A DNA stretch of 64,000 nt from Thalassotalea_H castellviae (GCF_031846185.1 NZ_JAVRIF010000001.1:744001-808000), one strand, 5' to 3'; numbered from the stretch's first letter, positions 1-8,472 are shown. Notes: generated by a model from the letters alone, not told the origin. Program-made: numbers and translations.

Positions 1-515
1 AGCTTGCCAAAGCTTTGCAGCATTCAGAAAAAGATAAAGCAGAAAACCTGATGATTGTTGATTTACTTAGAAATGATATCAGTAAAGTGTGTGTACCCGG
101 CTCGGTAAAAGTACCGACACTATTTGCAGTAGAAAGTTTTCCTGCGGTTCATCATTTAGTCAGTACGGTAGTTGGGGAACTGGAAAATCAATTCGATGCT
201 ACCGACTTACTAAGAGGATCATTTCCAGGTGGTTCGATAACTGGCGCCCCTAAAATAAGCGCGATGGAAATAATAGATGAACTTGAACCACAACGCAGAA
301 GTATCTATTGTGGTTCTATTGGTTATATCTCGGCTTGCGGTAATATGGATACCAGTATTACGATAAGAACCTTGATTTGTGATAAAACTCGCGAACAAAA
401 TACCATACATTGCTGGGCTGGCGGCGGGATCGTTGCTGACTCAAATGTCGACGCTGAATATCAAGAAACGTATGATAAAGTAAATAAAATTTTACCGGTT
501 CTAGCAAAACTTTAA
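1..515 (+). CDS. pabB: Aminodeoxychorismate synthase component I, C-terminal part (cut by window edge)
   Basis: PabB combines chorismate with ammonia from the PabA subunit to make 4-amino-4-deoxychorismate for folate synthesis. Only about the last 170 residues are present; the frame is open from base 3, so the gene starts outside the window. The chorismate-binding core is clear: the segment KAENLMIVDLLRNDI, then GSFPGGSITGAPK, then the C-terminal WAGGGIVADS motif typical of the PabB/TrpE superfamily. Anthranilate synthase TrpE and isochorismate synthases share this fold. The PabB choice rests on the close match to PabB spacing and on the downstream nudL-sdaA pair, which follows pabB in Escherichia coli too. 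A hairpin terminator follows the stop. Confidence 0.9.
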   Translation, partial: LAKALQHSEKDKAENLMIVDLLRNDISKVCVPGSVKVPTLFAVESFPAVHHLVSTVVGELENQFDATDLLRGSFPGGSITGAPKISAMEIIDELEPQRRSIYCGSIGYISACGNMDTSITIRTLICDKTREQNTIHCWAGGGIVADSNVDAEYQETYDKVNKILPVLAKL

Positions 516-522
516 ACACCGG

Positions 523-554
523 CCACGATAATTTTGCTAAATTATAGTGGTTTT
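523..554 (+). terminator. Hairpin terminator after pabB
   Basis: CCAC and GTGG (523-526/547-550) enclose one mismatch and a 7-bp A/T stem (528-534/539-545) with a four-base loop, followed by TTTT. It lies in the 66-bp gap between pabB and nudL, so it may stop or attenuate read-through into nudL. Confidence 0.55.
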
Positions 555-581
555 AAGTTACTAAGTTGAATGTGAATTAAC

Positions 582-1172
582 ATGACTAAAAATGAATTTT
601 TACAACGTTTTAATTTGAGTCAATTAGCAAAATCAAATAATCAGGAATTTTTACTCACTCAGCCAAAAATATTCACACCATCAGCCGTACTTATTGCTTT
701 ATTCGAAAAAAATAATCAACTGCATGTGGTACTAACCAAAAGAGCTAAACATTTAAAACATCATCCTGGACAAATTAGTTTTCCGGGCGGAAAAGTAGAA
801 GCGTTTGATAAAAATCATATTTGTACCGCGTTAAGAGAAGCACATGAAGAAGTCGGTATTGAAAAAGATGATTGCGAGATTCTTGGTCAATTACATCCAT
901 TTCAAACCATGAGCGGCTTTTCTATTACCCCTGTTGTGGCTATGTTAAAGCGCAGTCCTTTTTATACGATTGATGAAAATGAAGTCGCTGAAATATTTCA
1001 TGTCCCCTTTCATCATTTTTTATCAACAACGCAACACTATATCATTGAAGTAATAAATAAAACGGGACAACACCCTGTGCACTTTATGCCCTATAAGTCA
1101 TATAATATCTGGGGAGCCACAGCGGCTATTTTAAACGACCTTAGCCTGCATATAAGAAATAACCATACCTAA
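582..1172 (+). CDS. nudL: Nudix hydrolase, probable CoA pyrophosphatase NudL
   Basis: A 196-residue Nudix protein. NudL-type enzymes split coenzyme A and its derivatives into phosphopantetheine and 3',5'-ADP. The Nudix core REAHEEVG is at residues 85-92, and directly before it is the NudL-specific stretch LTKRAKHLKHHPGQISFPGG at 51-70 (UPF0035 signature), which separates it from MutT-like members. Length fits the family (about 190). It sits between pabB and sdaA, the same order as in E. coli. The substrate is inferred from the family, not shown by the sequence. Confidence 0.88.
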   Translation: MTKNEFLQRFNLSQLAKSNNQEFLLTQPKIFTPSAVLIALFEKNNQLHVVLTKRAKHLKHHPGQISFPGGKVEAFDKNHICTALREAHEEVGIEKDDCEILGQLHPFQTMSGFSITPVVAMLKRSPFYTIDENEVAEIFHVPFHHFLSTTQHYIIEVINKTGQHPVHFMPYKSYNIWGATAAILNDLSLHIRNNHT

Positions 1173-1236
1173 ATATTAAGAACCGTCTATCATATGCTAT
1201 AAAAGTGTTTATTTAGATGAATACTTTCAGTTATCA

Positions 1237-1273
1237 TTACCGTATAAAATTTTAACTTACCGTATAATTACGG
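1237..1273 (+). promoter_or_regulatory. Probable operator/promoter of sdaA: direct repeat plus palindrome over a TATAAT box
   Basis: TTACCGTATAA occurs at 1237-1247 and again at 1257-1267, spaced 20 bp (two helical turns). The second copy lies in the perfect palindrome CCGTATAATTACGG (1260-1273), whose centre overlaps a consensus TATAAT (1263-1268). It ends 21 bp before the sdaA start. Arrangement suggests a repressor site over the -10 box; the regulator is unknown. Confidence 0.45.
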
Positions 1274-1294
1274 AAAATAATTCAGGTTTAACGC

Positions 1295-2671
1295 ATGATT
1301 AGTGTATTTGATATGTTCTCAATAGGTATTGGGCCTTCTAGCTCGCATACAGTTGGTCCAATGAAAGCAGCCAAACTTTTTGTTGATCATTTAATTGAGC
1401 AACAATTAATTGATAAAGTTGATCGTGTTAAAGCAGAATTATTTGGCTCACTTGGTCAAACAGGTATTGGTCATGGCACGGGAAAAGCAATTATTCTTGG
1501 TTTATCTGGACAAGCACCTGAAACCATACCTGTTGAGTCAATCGATAAAATTCTCAATGAAGTCATCGCCAATGAAACGATAGCGATTTCACAAGATAAA
1601 ACGGTTAGTTTTCCAAAGAATGAATCGATTATTTATCATCGACGCAAAACCTTGCCTGCTCATGCCAACGCCATGACATTATATGCGTACAATGACAATG
1701 AAGAAGTGCTTCAAGAAACATATTACTCTATCGGTGGCGGCTTTATCGTTCGTGATTGCGATTTCGAAAAAGAAAAAGATAAAGCGCTGTCTTTACACAG
1801 TAATATTGATCGCCCACATAAATTTTCAAGTGCGGATGAATTAATCTCTCTAGCGAGTGAAAAAGGCCTAAGTATCAGCACTATCATGATGGAAAATGAA
1901 TTGTGTTTAAATGATAAAGCAACCATCACTCGTAATTTAATTAATATCTGGCAAGCGATGCGTGATAGCGTCGAACGAGGCATGGCAACAGAAGGTGTGC
2001 TGCCAGGCGGTTTAAAAGTCAATCGAAGAGCCCCAGCTTTGTATCGTTCACTTTCTGTTGAGAGCAATAATGATCCCCTTTCAGCAATGGATTGGGTCAA
2101 CCTTTTCGCTTTAGCCGTTAATGAAGAAAATGCCGCCGGTAGCCGAGTGGTAACCGCCCCAACGAATGGCGCTGCGGGAATAATTCCTGCTGTTTTATGT
2201 TATTACGATAAGTTCATTAAACCGGTTAAAGATGAAGATTGTATTCGTTACCTTTTAACTGCTGCTGCAATTGGAATTTTATATAAAACGAATGCAACAA
2301 TTTCGGGTGCTGAAGGTGGCTGTCAAGCAGAGGTAGGCGTTGCTTGCTCTATGGCTGCTGGTGCTCTCACAGAATTAATGGGAGGCTCGCCTAAACAAGT
2401 AGAAAATGCTGCTGAAATTGGGATGGAGCATAACCTAGGGTTAACATGCGATCCTGTTGGTGGTTTAGTGCAGGTGCCGTGTATCGAAAGAAATGCGATG
2501 GGATCGGTAAAAGCGATCAACGCATCTCGACTTGCTCTTCGTGGTACAGGTACTCAAAAGGTGTCATTAGATAAAGTGATCAAAACCATGTGGGAAACAG
2601 GCAATGACATGAAAACAAAATATAAAGAAACCTCTCGTGGCGGTTTAGCGGTTAATATTATTGAATGTTAA
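1295..2671 (+). CDS. sdaA: L-serine ammonia-lyase (4Fe-4S, single chain)
   Basis: Converts L-serine to pyruvate and ammonia in the cytoplasm, feeding serine into central carbon metabolism. The 458-residue length is that of the single-chain type. The N-terminal beta domain carries GPSSSHTVGPM near residue 14. The alpha domain has cysteines at 343, 385 and 396, matching in position the iron-sulfur ligands known for the Legionella enzyme. The downstream bidirectional hairpin separates it from convergent cysB. The upstream direct repeat/palindrome over a TATAAT box suggests repression by an unidentified factor. Confidence 0.96.
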   Translation: MISVFDMFSIGIGPSSSHTVGPMKAAKLFVDHLIEQQLIDKVDRVKAELFGSLGQTGIGHGTGKAIILGLSGQAPETIPVESIDKILNEVIANETIAISQDKTVSFPKNESIIYHRRKTLPAHANAMTLYAYNDNEEVLQETYYSIGGGFIVRDCDFEKEKDKALSLHSNIDRPHKFSSADELISLASEKGLSISTIMMENELCLNDKATITRNLINIWQAMRDSVERGMATEGVLPGGLKVNRRAPALYRSLSVESNNDPLSAMDWVNLFALAVNEENAAGSRVVTAPTNGAAGIIPAVLCYYDKFIKPVKDEDCIRYLLTAAAIGILYKTNATISGAEGGCQAEVGVACSMAAGALTELMGGSPKQVENAAEIGMEHNLGLTCDPVGGLVQVPCIERNAMGSVKAINASRLALRGTGTQKVSLDKVIKTMWETGNDMKTKYKETSRGGLAVNIIEC

Positions 2672-2700
2672 GGCACTTTAACACGCATTTTTCTATAAAA

Positions 2701-2732
2701 AAAACCTATGTTAATTTCAACATAGGTTTTTA
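2701..2732. terminator. Bidirectional terminator between sdaA and cysB
   Basis: A perfect 12-bp stem (2701-2712 with 2719-2730), loop AATTTC, with A- and T-runs on both sides. It can serve both convergent genes. Confidence 0.85.
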
Positions 2733-2762
2733 AATTTAAATAAAAATTATCTCAATAAAACG

Positions 2763-3737
2763 TTATTTGACGGGTAACTCAATATTTGAAAATAATTCTT
2801 CAACTTCGGTATTATTTTTGAGTAAAACAGCTCTAGTCACTAGATCACGATTTAAATGCGGTGCAAAGCGCTCAATAAAATCAAACATATAGCCACGCAA
2901 GAAAGTACCACGTCTAAAACCTATTTTAGTCGTACTTGCATTAAATAAATGGCTAGCATCAATGGTAACTAAATCACTATCAAGTTTTGGATCCATCGCC
3001 ATCGTCGCGATAACACCTATACCCACGCCCATTCGAACATAAGTTTTAATAACATCGGCATCGGTTGCGGTGAAGGCTATTTTAGGTTCAACCCCAGCTT
3101 TATTAAAAGCGGTGTCTAATTCTGAACGACCAGTAAAACCAAAAACATAAGTGACTAATGAGTATTTTGCAATATCTTCAATGGTAATATTAGTTTTCTT
3201 AGCTAATGGGTGATCTGGTCGAACGATAATACTGCGATTCCAGTGATAACAAGGCAGCATGATCAAGTCGTTATATAAATGAAATGATTCAGTGGCTATC
3301 GCAAAGTCAGCATCACCTTTCGTGGCAGCATCACTAATCTGTGCCGGTGTCCCTTGATACATATGCAAAGAAACTTTGCTATATTTTTTCATGAAACCTT
3401 GAATAACATCAGGCAATGCATATCGTGCTTGAGTATGCGTAGTAGCAATTCGAAGCTTACCTTCGTCTGGTTGGGTGTGTTCTCGAGCAACCGCTTTAAT
3501 TGCTTCAACTTTTGATAAGATCTCAGTGGCAATATTGATCACTTCTTTACCTGCCGAAGTAACATGGGTAAGGTGTTTACCACTTCGCCCAAAAATTTGA
3601 ATGCCTAACTCATCTTCAAGCATTCGCACTTGCTTACTAATACCCGGTTGAGAGGTAAATAAACTTTCTGCTGTTGCAGAAACATTCAAATTATTATTTT
3701 GTACTTCGACGATATAACGTAATTGTTGCAGCTTCAT
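2763..3737 (-). CDS. cysB: LysR-type regulator CysB
   Basis: CysB activates sulfate assimilation and cysteine synthesis genes in response to N-acetylserine or O-acetylserine. The 324-residue product has the LysR winged HTH at residues 1-60, beginning MKLQQLRYIVEV and including SQPGISKQVRMLEDELG, followed by the substrate-binding domain with the ATTHTQARYALP stretch characteristic of CysB/Cbl. CysB and Cbl are paralogues; as the only copy visible, and with best match to the CysB N-terminus, CysB is preferred. It is divergent from the unknown gene at 4037 across a region holding an 18-bp palindrome. Confidence 0.93.
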   Translation of the reverse strand: MKLQQLRYIVEVQNNNLNVSATAESLFTSQPGISKQVRMLEDELGIQIFGRSGKHLTHVTSAGKEVINIATEILSKVEAIKAVAREHTQPDEGKLRIATTHTQARYALPDVIQGFMKKYSKVSLHMYQGTPAQISDAATKGDADFAIATESFHLYNDLIMLPCYHWNRSIIVRPDHPLAKKTNITIEDIAKYSLVTYVFGFTGRSELDTAFNKAGVEPKIAFTATDADVIKTYVRMGVGIGVIATMAMDPKLDSDLVTIDASHLFNASTTKIGFRRGTFLRGYMFDFIERFAPHLNRDLVTRAVLLKNNTEVEELFSNIELPVK

Positions 3738-4036
3738 AATGTATGTTCAGTGTGGCTTATGCAAAAAATATATACTTAAATAACAATTTATTCCATAGAA
3801 ACTTAACGAATTTGTAAAAAAATTTCAGTAAAGATCAGAAAAAACCATTTATTGTTGTAATATTACAACACAAGATAGAGTAAAAGGCTAATAAAGCATC
3901 AATGAAACGTTAATTCTAATAAAGTTTCATCAAAACGAACTTTCATAGGAAAAGCTCAACTTAGCGCTATGCTAAACAGTTCATTTTTTGTAGACTGAGG
4001 AGTATAAGTCATATTTTCATAAAATGAGTATTATCT
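3738..4036. other. Intergenic region between divergent cysB and an unknown gene
   Basis: No gene seen. It holds the palindrome at 3853-3870 and presumably both promoters. A GAGGAG sequence at about 3997-4002 lies too far (about 34 bases) from the ATG at 4037 to be its ribosome-binding site. Confidence 0.6.
3853..3870. promoter_or_regulatory. 18-bp perfect palindrome, candidate operator
   Basis: TGTTGTAATATTACAACA reads the same on both strands. It lies about 115 bp upstream of cysB and 165 bp upstream of the divergent gene. It resembles a dimeric repressor site. It is not a HexR site (TGTAAT-N3-ATTACA) because the half-sites abut, nor a TyrR box. Confidence 0.45.
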
Positions 4037-4804
4037 ATGGGTATAATAATAGGTTTAGTGATTGCATTAGTTATCGTTGTGGTAATAGTAAATGCAATTC
4101 AACAACACAAAGAAAAACAAGAACAAGAAAAACGTGCGAAAGCCGCTAAACAAAAAGCAATAATAGATGAGACTGAAGAATTACTATTAAACTTAGCGCA
4201 CTTACCCCCTAATCCTAAAGTGGTAGAAATCCTTAATCAAAGAAGTTTAAATGCTGTAAAAAACATGGCAAAAATAATGCCTGAAATGAAAGGCATTAAA
4301 AATAGAATTAGTGAAATGGAGGCACGCTTGAACGCTTCTGTTGATCTCGCTTCATCGAATGCAGGCCAAGAGCAAAGTTTTATTTTACCAGACAATGATC
4401 AACAGCTTGTTGTTATTCTGCAAACCATTAAAAAATTACGAGCAATGTTGAAATCTGAACAATCAAAAGGTGCTTTAGATGCTCAAGCCTTTATGATGGA
4501 AGATTTAAAACTTGATGCTATGCAATTAAAGATTAATGTTGAAAGTTTGCACAAACGAGGCATGCAAGCACACCAAAAAGAAATGCTCGGCTCGGCTAGA
4601 CAATACTATGAAAAAGCAATACAAACCATCACAGATCACCCTAAACAAACCGAGTATACCGCTGCGAAGAAAACAGAGTTAGAAGATCAACTTGAAGAAA
4701 TTACCGCCGCGTTAAAAAATACTAATGCTGCCGATGCCGCTAAAAAAGCAAAAGCAGAAGAAGATGATTTAGATATGTTATTCCAACCAAAGAAAAAGTG
4801 GTAA
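4037..4804 (+). CDS. Uncharacterised membrane-anchored coiled-coil protein
   Basis: A 255-residue protein of unknown function. Residues 3-21 form one strongly hydrophobic segment (IIIGLVIALVIVVVIV), then a highly charged K/Q/E stretch and long heptad-like helices; a region near residues 180-200 (HKRGMQAHQKEMLGSARQYY) looks like a single TPR-type helical hairpin. The C-terminus is acidic then basic (EEDDLDMLFQPKKKW). This suggests an inner-membrane anchor with a cytoplasmic helical domain. No catalytic motif is visible. The start has no strong ribosome-binding site, so it could be slightly misplaced. A terminator follows, shared with ybaB. Confidence 0.8.
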   Translation: MGIIIGLVIALVIVVVIVNAIQQHKEKQEQEKRAKAAKQKAIIDETEELLLNLAHLPPNPKVVEILNQRSLNAVKNMAKIMPEMKGIKNRISEMEARLNASVDLASSNAGQEQSFILPDNDQQLVVILQTIKKLRAMLKSEQSKGALDAQAFMMEDLKLDAMQLKINVESLHKRGMQAHQKEMLGSARQYYEKAIQTITDHPKQTEYTAAKKTELEDQLEEITAALKNTNAADAAKKAKAEEDDLDMLFQPKKKW

Positions 4805-4834
4805 TAAATATCGACATACCTTTTCTAACCAACA

Positions 4835-4866
4835 AAAAAGCTCAAGTGTTAACTTGAGCTTTTTTT
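4835..4866. terminator. Bidirectional terminator
   Basis: AGCTCAAGT pairs with ACTTGAGCT (core stem 4839-4847/4852-4860, loop GTTA) with an A-run before and T-run after. It serves the plus-strand unknown gene and the minus-strand apt-dnaX-ybaB operon. Confidence 0.85.
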
Positions 4867-4888
4867 ATAACGAAAATAACCTTCCGAT

Positions 4889-5215
4889 TTAAAACGGCAT
4901 TTTCATCCCAGGGGGTAATTGCATCCCACCTGTTAAAGCACCCATTTTCTCTTTATTTTGTTCTTCAACGCGTCTTACCGCGTCATTAAATGCGGCAGCA
5001 ACTAAATCTTCAACCATTTCTTTGTCGTCTTCCATTAAACTGTCATCAATTTCTACACGACGAACACTGTGGCTACCAGTCATAGTCACTTTCACCATAC
5101 CTGCTCCAGACTCACCAGTTACTTCCATATTAGCTAATTCTTCTTGAGCTTTAGCCATTTTCGCTTGCATTTGTTGGGCTTGTTTCATCAAGTTACCCAT
5201 GCCACCTTTCATCAT
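4889..5215 (-). CDS. ybaB: YbaB/EbfC nucleoid-associated protein
   Basis: A 108-residue DNA-binding protein that forms a dimer with a tweezer-like shape and coats DNA. The N-terminus (GMGNLMKQAQQMQAKMAKAQEEL, broken here by charged helices) and the VTGESGAGMVKVTMTG segment are the family signature. A strong GAAGGAG site precedes the ATG. It is the last gene of apt-dnaX-ybaB; recR, which follows ybaB in most gammaproteobacteria, is not here. Confidence 0.95.
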   Translation of the reverse strand: MMKGGMGNLMKQAQQMQAKMAKAQEELANMEVTGESGAGMVKVTMTGSHSVRRVEIDDSLMEDDKEMVEDLVAAAFNDAVRRVEEQNKEKMGALTGGMQLPPGMKMPF

Positions 5216-5280
5216 AATTTCTCCTTCAAAATTAAATTGCCGCCACGATAGTAGTTAATGAATTAAAATTCAAGTTTACT

Positions 5281-7452
5281 TTATCGGGCTATAATACTTT
5301 CTTCATCGATTTCAGCTTGAAACTGCTCAGTGAAAGATTGAACTATCTCATCTTTCAATAGTAATTCTTTGGCATAATCATAACGTTTATCGTTGATTTT
5401 TCCTTGAATCTGAAAAGGGTCATCAATGGTTTCTTCAACGACGGTTATTTCAACTTTCATTGGTTTGTCGAAATAATCCGAAACAAACTGTTCTAATTGT
5501 TCCAATGCCACTGGTGATTTTAAATGTTTAGTCGACGTATTTAACTCTAATATAAAGACTTCATCATCCGATGCCTCAGAGATAGTCGCATTAAGGGCTA
5601 GCTGTCTTAAACGACCATTAAGCGCCATTGAATCGATAATATTAGCCCAGCGATCTACCTGATTCGCTTTTTTAACCACACTAGGGTCAATTTCTTCAGG
5701 AGTAAATGGTTGCTCCGAAATGGTCGCGATATCAGGTACGTCTTCAATAACCGGTTTATTGACCACTTTTTCTGTATTTTTCTGACGCTCAGCGGCGTCA
5801 TTAAGCTTTTTTCCATCTTTCTCCAAAGCTTTTTTACGACTGCGCAGCATATTTCTACTTGCTAAAATCGAATCTATTGGTGAGGCACTTTGTGGATTGC
5901 TTACTTGTGCTATTTCGGCTTCTGTGAGCAAAGGTGCTTGTTCATTAGACAAGTTATTATCAGAAGATAGACTCGGATCATTGTTCAGCGCATTCTCTTG
6001 AGACTCAGGAGGGATTTGAGTCTTTGCGCTTTGATTGCTGTTTGTTAAACCGGCTTGATTCTTCTCTTCGACTTCATCAGATTGAGCCTCATTAGAGAGT
6101 AAGTCTTCATCGTTCCTTTTTGGCGTGTTGATGGAGGGAAGCTCATTAAAACTCTGGGCAGCTTGCTGCTCGATGCTTGCCAATTCAGCTGAAAGGCTTT
6201 GCTCTTTAGACTCACTTGCATGAGATAGGGTTTGCTCGTTTGCTTTTAAGGCTTCGTCTTCTTGTTTAACAAAGTTTTGCTGTGTCATTGGCTGGTTGGG
6301 AAGATTTGGCTCCAGATCTGTAAAGTCGAGCTCTCTATCAACCTGCTCTGTTATTTCTATCGCACGGGTTTGCGGTTTAAACGCTAATAACCGTAATAAC
6401 ACCATATCAAACGCCGCTTGTTCATCTGCAGCATATGGTAAGTCTTTTCGACCTGTTAAGACGATTTGATAATAAAGTTGTACATCTTCAGGGCTCAATG
6501 CCTGAGAGAACTTTTCTAATAATTGATTATGCTCAGGCGATAAATCAAAATGCCTGTCGACAACTTGCGCCATGGCAATTTGGTGAAGTAGCTGAATCAA
6601 TTCAGCCATTAAACGTCCGTAATTCGGGGCATAAGAGGCAATATCCAACGATAACGCCATTAATCCTTGAGTGTCTTGCTTAATTAACGCTATTAATATT
6701 TTATACACCCAATGATGATCAACACCCCCTAACATATTTTGAACGTTACTAGCGAGGATATTACCATTTCCTTGAGCGATAGCCTGATCCGTTAAACTTA
6801 ACGAATCGCGCATACTCCCCCGCGCCGCTTTAGCTAATAAAGAAATGGCTAATGGCTCTGCAGACACATTTTCAGCAGTTAATATGGTTTTAAGCTGTTG
6901 TTCAATCTGTGGTACAGCTAATGCTTTTAAATGAAACTGTAGACACCTAGACAGTACCGTTACGGGGAGTTTTTGAGGATCTGTTGTAGCTAAAATAAAC
7001 TTTACATGCTCCGGAGGCTCTTCTAAGGTTTTTAATAAAGCATTAAAACTGCTTCTAGAAAGCATATGTACTTCATCAATTAGATATACCTTAAATCGAC
7101 CTCTCGTTGGAGCATATTGAACATTATCAAGTATTTCTCGAGTATCATCGACTTTAGTTCGTGATGCAGCATCAATCTCTAATAAATCGACAAACCTACC
7201 TTGGTCAATATCTACACAGGTATCACATTCGCCACAAGGCTCTGCCGTGATACCAAGATTACAATTTAAGCTTTTAGCAAAAATTCTAGCGATCGTTGTT
7301 TTACCAACTCCGCGAGTACCTGTAAATAAGTAGGCGTGGTGTAAACGTTGTTGTTTTAAGGCATTAGATAATACCGAGACAACATGCTCTTGCCCCATTA
7401 ATTCCTGAAATGATTTTGGGCGCCACTTTCTTGCTAATACTTGATAGCTCAT
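5281..7452 (-). CDS. dnaX: DNA polymerase III subunits tau and gamma
   Basis: Clamp-loader ATPase that loads the sliding clamp and links polymerase cores. The 723-residue tau form has Walker A GTRGVGKTT near residues 45-53, a zinc-binding group of cysteines near 64-79 (CNLG...CGECDTC), DEVHMLS Walker B, and the C-terminal alpha-binding domain from about residue 600. It is longer than E. coli tau (643) because of a Q/S/E-rich linker at roughly 380-540. Codons 547-549 read GGA AAA AAG, an A_AAA_AAG slippery site; a -1 shift gives a 550-residue gamma ending K-K-A. Lies 8 bp after apt. Confidence 0.97.
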   Translation of the reverse strand: MSYQVLARKWRPKSFQELMGQEHVVSVLSNALKQQRLHHAYLFTGTRGVGKTTIARIFAKSLNCNLGITAEPCGECDTCVDIDQGRFVDLLEIDAASRTKVDDTREILDNVQYAPTRGRFKVYLIDEVHMLSRSSFNALLKTLEEPPEHVKFILATTDPQKLPVTVLSRCLQFHLKALAVPQIEQQLKTILTAENVSAEPLAISLLAKAARGSMRDSLSLTDQAIAQGNGNILASNVQNMLGGVDHHWVYKILIALIKQDTQGLMALSLDIASYAPNYGRLMAELIQLLHQIAMAQVVDRHFDLSPEHNQLLEKFSQALSPEDVQLYYQIVLTGRKDLPYAADEQAAFDMVLLRLLAFKPQTRAIEITEQVDRELDFTDLEPNLPNQPMTQQNFVKQEDEALKANEQTLSHASESKEQSLSAELASIEQQAAQSFNELPSINTPKRNDEDLLSNEAQSDEVEEKNQAGLTNSNQSAKTQIPPESQENALNNDPSLSSDNNLSNEQAPLLTEAEIAQVSNPQSASPIDSILASRNMLRSRKKALEKDGKKLNDAAERQKNTEKVVNKPVIEDVPDIATISEQPFTPEEIDPSVVKKANQVDRWANIIDSMALNGRLRQLALNATISEASDDEVFILELNTSTKHLKSPVALEQLEQFVSDYFDKPMKVEITVVEETIDDPFQIQGKINDKRYDYAKELLLKDEIVQSFTEQFQAEIDEESIIAR
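5783..5828 (-). promoter_or_regulatory. Programmed -1 frameshift signal in dnaX
   Basis: On the minus strand three elements occur in order: a GGAG Shine-Dalgarno-like sequence 8 bases before the slippery heptamer; A_AAA_AAG in the correct frame (5812-5806); and, 5 bases later, a hairpin with stem TGACGC/GCGTCA (5800-5795/5788-5783). In the -1 frame the next codons are GCT TAA, so the shifted product ends almost at once. This mirrors the E. coli dnaX arrangement element by element. Confidence 0.8.
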
Positions 7453-7460
7453 AAAAAACC

Positions 7461-8006
7461 TTACTCACCTTCATACTGAAGAAGTGAAGTGACAGACAAT
7501 CCTAAATTTTCTAGTTTATTTTCACCACCCAAATCGGGTAAAGAGATGATGAAAGCAGCATGAGGCGCTTGAGCACCTAACTTTTTAATAAGTTTACTAG
7601 TCGCTTCTATCGTACCACCAGTGGCAAGTAAATCATCAACAATTAATACTTTATCTTCGCTGGTTAACGCATCTTGATGAATTTCAAGCGTATCAGTACC
7701 ATATTCAAGTTGATAATCTTCAGCATAGGTTGGTCTCGGTAATTTCCCTGGTTTGCGTACGGGGACAAATCCAACGCCAAGGGCTAGTGCCAATGGTGCT
7801 CCAAATAAAAAACCACGTGCTTCAGTGCCAACGACTTTTGTATAACCTTGGTGTTGGAATTTTTCTTTTAAAAGATCAATCGTCAGTTTAAATGCTACAG
7901 CATCGTCTAATATGCCTGTTACATCCCTAAATAAAATGCCTTTTTTAGGGTAATCAGCAATAGTGTGAACCGCGTTTTTTAGTTGTAAAGTTTGTGCTTC
8001 TGTCAT
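7461..8006 (-). CDS. apt: Adenine phosphoribosyltransferase
   Basis: Salvages adenine by joining it to PRPP to make AMP in the cytoplasm. The 181-residue product has the PRPP-binding loop VLIVDDLLATGGT in its C-terminal half, the GTEARGFLFGAPLA segment and the adenine-recognition N-terminus KGILFRDVTGIL. Length matches E. coli Apt (183). It is first of a three-gene operon with dnaX and ybaB, a conserved order in gammaproteobacteria. No strong ribosome-binding site is seen before the ATG. Confidence 0.96.
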   Translation of the reverse strand: MTEAQTLQLKNAVHTIADYPKKGILFRDVTGILDDAVAFKLTIDLLKEKFQHQGYTKVVGTEARGFLFGAPLALALGVGFVPVRKPGKLPRPTYAEDYQLEYGTDTLEIHQDALTSEDKVLIVDDLLATGGTIEATSKLIKKLGAQAPHAAFIISLPDLGGENKLENLGLSVTSLLQYEGE

Positions 8007-8062
8007 TATTCAATTTATTCATTATTTGGTAATGTTAAAGAATAATGGAAAACGAACTAATT

Positions 8063-8446
8063 TTATAGTGAATGTACCAGAGAATTTTCAACCAACAGCT
8101 TGTTAATCAATTGAAAGAAAGTTTCTTCATTGATTGGTTTAGCAATAATCTCCTGACATTGCTTTAATTCTTTAACATTATGAAGTGAATTGAGATCTTG
8201 AGTCGTCATAAAAATAACAGGAATATTTGCTGTTTCCTGCTTTGACTTTAAGTTTTTAATTAGTTGAATGCCGTTCATCACGGGCATTAAATGATCAATA
8301 ATATACAAATTAAAAGTTTGAACTTGGGCTTTTTCAAGCGCATCTAAACCATTATTCGCACATTCATAGGTGTAACCAAGTTGAGTAAGTAATCCTCCAA
8401 CCTTTTCACGAACAGCGGCTTTATCATCAACGACTAAAATATGCAT
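8063..8446 (-). CDS. Single-domain response regulator (CheY-like)
   Basis: A 127-residue stand-alone receiver domain. The acidic pair is D7/D8 in LVVDDKAAVR, the phospho-acceptor Asp is in YIIDHLMPVMNG near residue 51, and the conserved Thr and Lys follow in FMTTQ and IIAKPIN. There is no output domain, so it must act by protein contact, as CheY or Spo0F do. No histidine kinase is nearby, so the partner is unknown. It stands 56 bp upstream of apt on the same strand and may be cotranscribed. Confidence 0.92.
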   Translation of the reverse strand: MHILVVDDKAAVREKVGGLLTQLGYTYECANNGLDALEKAQVQTFNLYIIDHLMPVMNGIQLIKNLKSKQETANIPVIFMTTQDLNSLHNVKELKQCQEIIAKPINEETFFQLINKLLVENSLVHSL

Positions 8447-8472
8447 ATTATTGAACTACTTTTTAATTGAAC

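Noticed and set aside
1723..2100. Open frame on the minus strand inside sdaA
   Set aside because: Shadow of a strongly supported gene; no ribosome-binding site or recognisable domain.
3853..3870. HexR site
   Set aside because: HexR sites need a 3-base gap between TGTAAT and ATTACA; here the half-sites abut.
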